Below are positions 4,182 to 7,686 of a stretch of 7,686 nucleotides of DNA, piece after piece (the stretch's first letter is position 1; each line of letters starts with the position of its first letter). Source of the stretch: Oscillospiraceae bacterium (GTDB lineage: Bacteria > Bacillota_A > Clostridia > Oscillospirales > Oscillospiraceae). Both the position numbers and the translations under genes were made by a program. Under the pieces are notes generated by a model, which was given only the letters and a program-made list of their open reading frames with translations, was not told the origin of the DNA and made no database searches. The stretch lies in contig JAGBEM010000239.1 of the NCBI GenBank assembly GCA_017936985.1, positions 1 to 7,686 on the forward strand. The letters are read 5' to 3'.

Positions 4182-7058
4182 TCAAAGGACTGGCTGAATC
4201 TTCGAGATTAATTCTCCACAGGTTTCCAGTAACGGCTGGCCAGCCACAACACAGACGGCATTGTCCTCTGCCACATATTTCAAAACATCCGTTAATGCCA
4301 AAAGGTCTTCGTGAGTAGTAGAGATCAGTTCGTGGCGGACACGGCAGACATCCTCGTATGTGATTCCCTTGAAGTAGCGGTTTTCCGCGACAGTGATCTT
4401 CATCTGTGTGTTCAGCAGCGGATCAGCGCTAGCCATGGAGCCGAGGATCATAGGTGTCAAGTCCATTTTTTGAGCACAGAAGTTGCGGACAAAATCCACT
4501 GCTTTATCGAACACATTTAAGGACCGGCCAGGCTGAGGATCCCGGTAAGTATAGAAGAACAGGTCCCCATCGTCACGAGCGGAAAATCCGCAGCCGTAGG
4601 CACCACCCTGGATGCGGATCTCATTCCACAGGTAGCTGAAGTTCAATACATTGGTAAGGACATAGCTGCTGCCGTGGAAGCTACCGCCATAGTTTTTAAT
4701 ATTGGATGCCTTGGAAGCAAAGCCTATTGGTGCAGGGATCGGCAGGCCGATCTGATCTGTGGTATTAGGAATAAGTTGTGCAGAACCGGAGGCACTTCCT
4801 TTCGGGAATGCACGCAAAACCGGATCAAGGAGCATTTCTGCATTGCACGACAAGCTTACGGTCAGACGCTTTGCGCAGAATGCCTTTTCCGCAACTGCTT
4901 TCAACTGTGCAGCTAGTTCATACAACTGCTCATCATCAGCGGTACACTGAGCCTTTACCCACTGGATAAAGGAACTACCTACCATGGCTTCTCTGGCTGC
5001 ACCGGGTCCGGTCAACATGGAACACGCACGAGTCATGGCATACTGGTGACCAGCACCCACAAATTCCATCTGTAGCTGCATCATGATTTGGTTCAGCAGT
5101 GTTCTCAGCAGCAACTTATCTTCGAATATGGTCTCGGTAAGAATCTCGCAGAGCAGCGCTACGGCAGTCTCACCCTGGTTTGCAAGACAAACCATTTCAG
5201 CACCTAGATGTACGCTTGATTTTTTACCGGAATAGACGTTGGGGACGAAGCGCAGCTTGCCAATCTTCTGCTTGGTAAGCATCTGCAGTTCAGCACTGCT
5301 GTGCTTGGCAGTGGACAGCTTACCCAGAAGCTTTGTAAGCAGAGCGGCAACAGGCAACTCATGCACGCTCAAATCGGAAACATCAAAGTGAAGATTCAGA
5401 TATGTAAGGCCGTTTTGAATATCATGGGTCAGTACTGTCACACCATTTTTCTTAGATACAGTGACGGGCAGCTTTTCCGGAATCGGGTCAATGTCGGAAA
5501 GCTGCAGCATGGGGATTGTGGCAAGAGCTTCCGGCGTATCGGGAGTCTGCTGCCATAGGGTCAGCGACTTGCCCTCTTCTTCGATCCTTATCCGGTCTTC
5601 CGCTGTCCAGGCGGCACATTCTGCTGCCACTCGGGCAGCTTCCTTTTCCTGTTTTTCCTTGCCAAGGGTCTGGGAGGGAACCAGAATAGACACTGCCTTG
5701 TGAGGATTCTCTAGGAATAGATCTCGGATCAGATTCCGGAAATAGTCACCTTCCAGTTTGGCTTCCAGAGCGTTCAGCGCATCCTTAGTCAGCAGATACT
5801 GGGCAGGATCGCCGTCATAGAGCCAGCTGTCCAGCATGGTCAGCGCTTCACTGAGACTGCGGGGGGCCCAACCGCCGTCCTTATCCCGAAGCTGGAAAGC
5901 AAACCGGTTAAAGCAGGCTTCCAAGCGAGCCTTATCCAGTCCATTTTCCACAAGCTCTGTCAGCACCCTGTTAACGGCAGCTTTGATCTCATCTACCTTA
6001 TTTTCATCGGTGTTCCAGATCTCCCAGGAGATCCAGTTCTGCTGAATGCCGTCGTGAAGTTTGACCTTTACATCCTGGCCCAAGCCGGTACCCAGAATTG
6101 CCTGCTTCAGGGGCGCGTCATTGTCGCCTGCCAGGTAATCCTTCAGAACAGCAGCGGCGTACAGCTTCTCCTGCTCGTCGAAGCGGCCCAGCATACAGCC
6201 ACAGGAAATAATGGTTCTGTTGGCGGTGGATTCCTCTGCCCCTATCTCATAAATCGTCCGCTCCTCCCGGTAGGGCACAGCGAACTGCATGGGAATCGCG
6301 AAATCTGCAGCCTGCCGGTCATAGTCCTTTAAGTAAGAATCGATATGTGCCAGGGCGAAATCCAGATCCACACTGCCGCTGAGGATTATGCGGGAGTTGG
6401 AGGGGTGATAGAATTTGCGGTGGTTTGCAATGAACTGCTCGTAGGTCAGATCGGGAATATGCTCCGGGTGACCGCCGGATTCTGCACTGTAGCAGTTATC
6501 CGGGAACAGCAGACGATTCATTGCGTGTTCCAAAACCGCATCAGCGGAAGCGTATGCACCCTTCATTTCGTTGAAAACAACACCTTGGTAGACAGGCTCC
6601 TGGCCTTCCCGCAGTTCATACCGCCAGCCTTCCTGGCGGAAGATCTCCGGCTTGTAATAAATCGCAGGATGCAGGACTGCGTCCATATACACATCCAGCA
6701 AATTGTGGAAGTCCTTGTTGTTGCGGCTGCTGAGGGGATATACCGTCTTATCCGGGTAGGTCATGGCATTCAGGAAAGTATTAACAGAGGATTTCAGCAG
6801 CTCCACAAAGGGCTCCTTTACAGGATACTTATTTGAGCCGCACAGTACGCTGTGCTCCAGAATGTGAAACACACCGGTAGCATCTTCTGGGATGGTCTTA
6901 AAGGCGATGGCAAAGGTCTTGTTTTCATCTGCCCGGTCGAGCCATACCAGCTGGGCACCGGTCTTCTCGTGCTCCAGCTCCCAGAGATTGCAGCATAGCT
7001 CCTCCAAACGGCGCACACTGGTGATGCGGAAATTTTGAATTAGAGTTCCGATTTGCAT
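4182..7058 (-). CDS. M16C zinc metallopeptidase, presequence-protease (PreP)-like insulinase
   Basis: A 958-residue peptidase of the PreP/falcilysin subfamily, which degrades unstructured peptides inside a closed chamber formed by two homologous halves. The inverted zinc motif HxxEH is at residues 65-69 (HILEH, within the family-typical VFHILEHSVLCGS). The third zinc ligand is E164 (VFNEMKGAY), 95 residues later, matching the PreP spacing. The active-site arginine and tyrosine contributed by the C-terminal half are present as R815 and Y821 in IRIQGGAYG, six apart as in PreP. The linker between halves (about 460-510) is rich in charged residues. Length is near the usual 970. There is no signal peptide, so it is cytosolic. 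ATG 7058 is preceded by AGGAGG (7070-7065) with a 6-base spacer, so the start is secure. It follows the unrecognised gene by 27 bases, suggesting an operon. Appears intact and active. Confidence 0.96.
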   Translation of the reverse strand: MQIGTLIQNFRITSVRRLEELCCNLWELEHEKTGAQLVWLDRADENKTFAIAFKTIPEDATGVFHILEHSVLCGSNKYPVKEPFVELLKSSVNTFLNAMTYPDKTVYPLSSRNNKDFHNLLDVYMDAVLHPAIYYKPEIFRQEGWRYELREGQEPVYQGVVFNEMKGAYASADAVLEHAMNRLLFPDNCYSAESGGHPEHIPDLTYEQFIANHRKFYHPSNSRIILSGSVDLDFALAHIDSYLKDYDRQAADFAIPMQFAVPYREERTIYEIGAEESTANRTIISCGCMLGRFDEQEKLYAAAVLKDYLAGDNDAPLKQAILGTGLGQDVKVKLHDGIQQNWISWEIWNTDENKVDEIKAAVNRVLTELVENGLDKARLEACFNRFAFQLRDKDGGWAPRSLSEALTMLDSWLYDGDPAQYLLTKDALNALEAKLEGDYFRNLIRDLFLENPHKAVSILVPSQTLGKEKQEKEAARVAAECAAWTAEDRIRIEEEGKSLTLWQQTPDTPEALATIPMLQLSDIDPIPEKLPVTVSKKNGVTVLTHDIQNGLTYLNLHFDVSDLSVHELPVAALLTKLLGKLSTAKHSSAELQMLTKQKIGKLRFVPNVYSGKKSSVHLGAEMVCLANQGETAVALLCEILTETIFEDKLLLRTLLNQIMMQLQMEFVGAGHQYAMTRACSMLTGPGAAREAMVGSSFIQWVKAQCTADDEQLYELAAQLKAVAEKAFCAKRLTVSLSCNAEMLLDPVLRAFPKGSASGSAQLIPNTTDQIGLPIPAPIGFASKASNIKNYGGSFHGSSYVLTNVLNFSYLWNEIRIQGGAYGCGFSARDDGDLFFYTYRDPQPGRSLNVFDKAVDFVRNFCAQKMDLTPMILGSMASADPLLNTQMKITVAENRYFKGITYEDVCRVRHELISTTHEDLLALTDVLKYVAEDNAVCVVAGQPLLETCGELISKIQPVL

Positions 7059-7085
7059 GGTTTTCCTCCTCTGGCTGTTTAGGTA

Positions 7086-7685
7086 TTACTGTAAAACCAC
7101 CTGGATCTTATCTTCATAATATTCACTGATGGTTTTCTGGAAATATTCTGTATAACGCTGAATGATATCGCTGATAAGCATATTCTCATTTACAGCAGCG
7201 GTATTCTCCAAGCCTGTCTGCGGCAGATATGCCTGTATACGTGCAATACTTTCCTCCCTGGTGTATTCGATACCGTTCTGCCTAGCATAGTATAAACCCA
7301 AAGCACCCAGCTTCACATGCTTCTCGCACATTTCTTCCATCGCACGACGGCATTCATCTGCCGTCTTACCAGGCATACGAAGCGCTTCAGGCATAATGTC
7401 ATCGACAGATTTCCCGGTCTGCTGTGCCATGGCCTCAAGCTGTATCATAGTACCGTTGTAAAGAGTTCGGTACCACTCGTTGTCATCTCCAATCGGGAAA
7501 AATTCCGTATGTGCAAGCACAGCTTTGCTGGCAATTTCAAAAATACCCTTCATCCTGCGCTGACGCTGTTGTGCCGCCTTGTTATCAAAAACAAGGTTTT
7601 CATATGCCGCAACGGTAGAAACACCGTTGATTCCAAGCCGGCAGATATATCCATCTGTCAGTTCCGGGATATTCTTTCGCTTCAC
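7086..7685 (-). CDS. Unrecognised helical cytosolic protein, 5' end at or beyond window edge
   Basis: A 199-codon frame running from the window edge to TAA (7088-7086). The first codon in view is GTG (7685-7683), with only one base visible before it, so it cannot be said whether this is the start or an internal codon. I do not recognise the family. The protein is soluble: no signal peptide or membrane segment is visible. It is mostly helical, with a cysteine pair in a helix (DECRRAMEEMCEKH, about residues 109-122) and a charged, tyrosine-rich C-terminus (RYTEYFQKTISEYYEDK). A segment near 63-81 (FPIGDDNEWYRTLYNGTM) may be a loop of functional interest. It lies 27 bases before the M16C peptidase on the same strand and is probably co-transcribed with it. 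Confidence 0.7.
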   Translation of the reverse strand: MKRKNIPELTDGYICRLGINGVSTVAAYENLVFDNKAAQQRQRRMKGIFEIASKAVLAHTEFFPIGDDNEWYRTLYNGTMIQLEAMAQQTGKSVDDIMPEALRMPGKTADECRRAMEEMCEKHVKLGALGLYYARQNGIEYTREESIARIQAYLPQTGLENTAAVNENMLISDIIQRYTEYFQKTISEYYEDKIQVVLQ

Positions 7686-7686
7686 C

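Overview
The window reads as a bacterial chromosome segment, most likely from an anaerobic gut-type Firmicute of the class Clostridia. This is inferred from the strong AGGAGG-type ribosome binding sites, mid-range GC, a PreP-like M16C peptidase of the kind common in Clostridia, a Tn916-type tyrosine integrase and a Sel1-repeat protein that resembles the tail of Clostridial MobL relaxases. No rRNA, tRNA or CRISPR array was seen.

Layout, left to right. Positions 2-865 (+) hold a two-lobed GNAT acetyltransferase whose start lies just outside the window. Positions 884-1486 (+) hold a small P-loop kinase-like protein, 18 bases downstream and probably in the same operon. A 235-base gap (1487-1721) contains a large inverted repeat and one copy (A) of an intergenic repeat. 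Positions 1722-2873 (+) hold an intact tyrosine integrase with all catalytic residues. It is followed in the same frame, after a single stop codon, by a Sel1-repeat protein (2913-3605, +) that looks like the detached C-terminus of a mobilisation relaxase. A second copy (B) of the intergenic repeat follows that gene, so A and B bracket the integrase/Sel1 module. This suggests a decayed integrative or mobilisable element, but that is an inference.

Positions 3606-4181 are a 576-base gap between convergent transcription units. It is unusually rich in foldback structure: a 14-bp GC hairpin, a near-perfect 17-position hairpin, a bidirectional terminator-like hairpin, and two direct copies of a 66-nt structured element (3785-3850 and 3950-4015) whose closing stems show a compensatory base-pair change. 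The gap also holds a possible 44-residue single-span membrane peptide on the minus strand.

The right part is transcribed leftwards: an unrecognised helical protein (7086-7685) followed 27 bases later by a complete 958-residue M16C zinc peptidase (4182-7058). The two are probably co-transcribed, and the peptidase would degrade peptides in the cytosol. The least explained signal in the window is the paired 66-nt structured repeat. The clearest mobile-DNA signal is the integrase joined to a relaxase-like tail.
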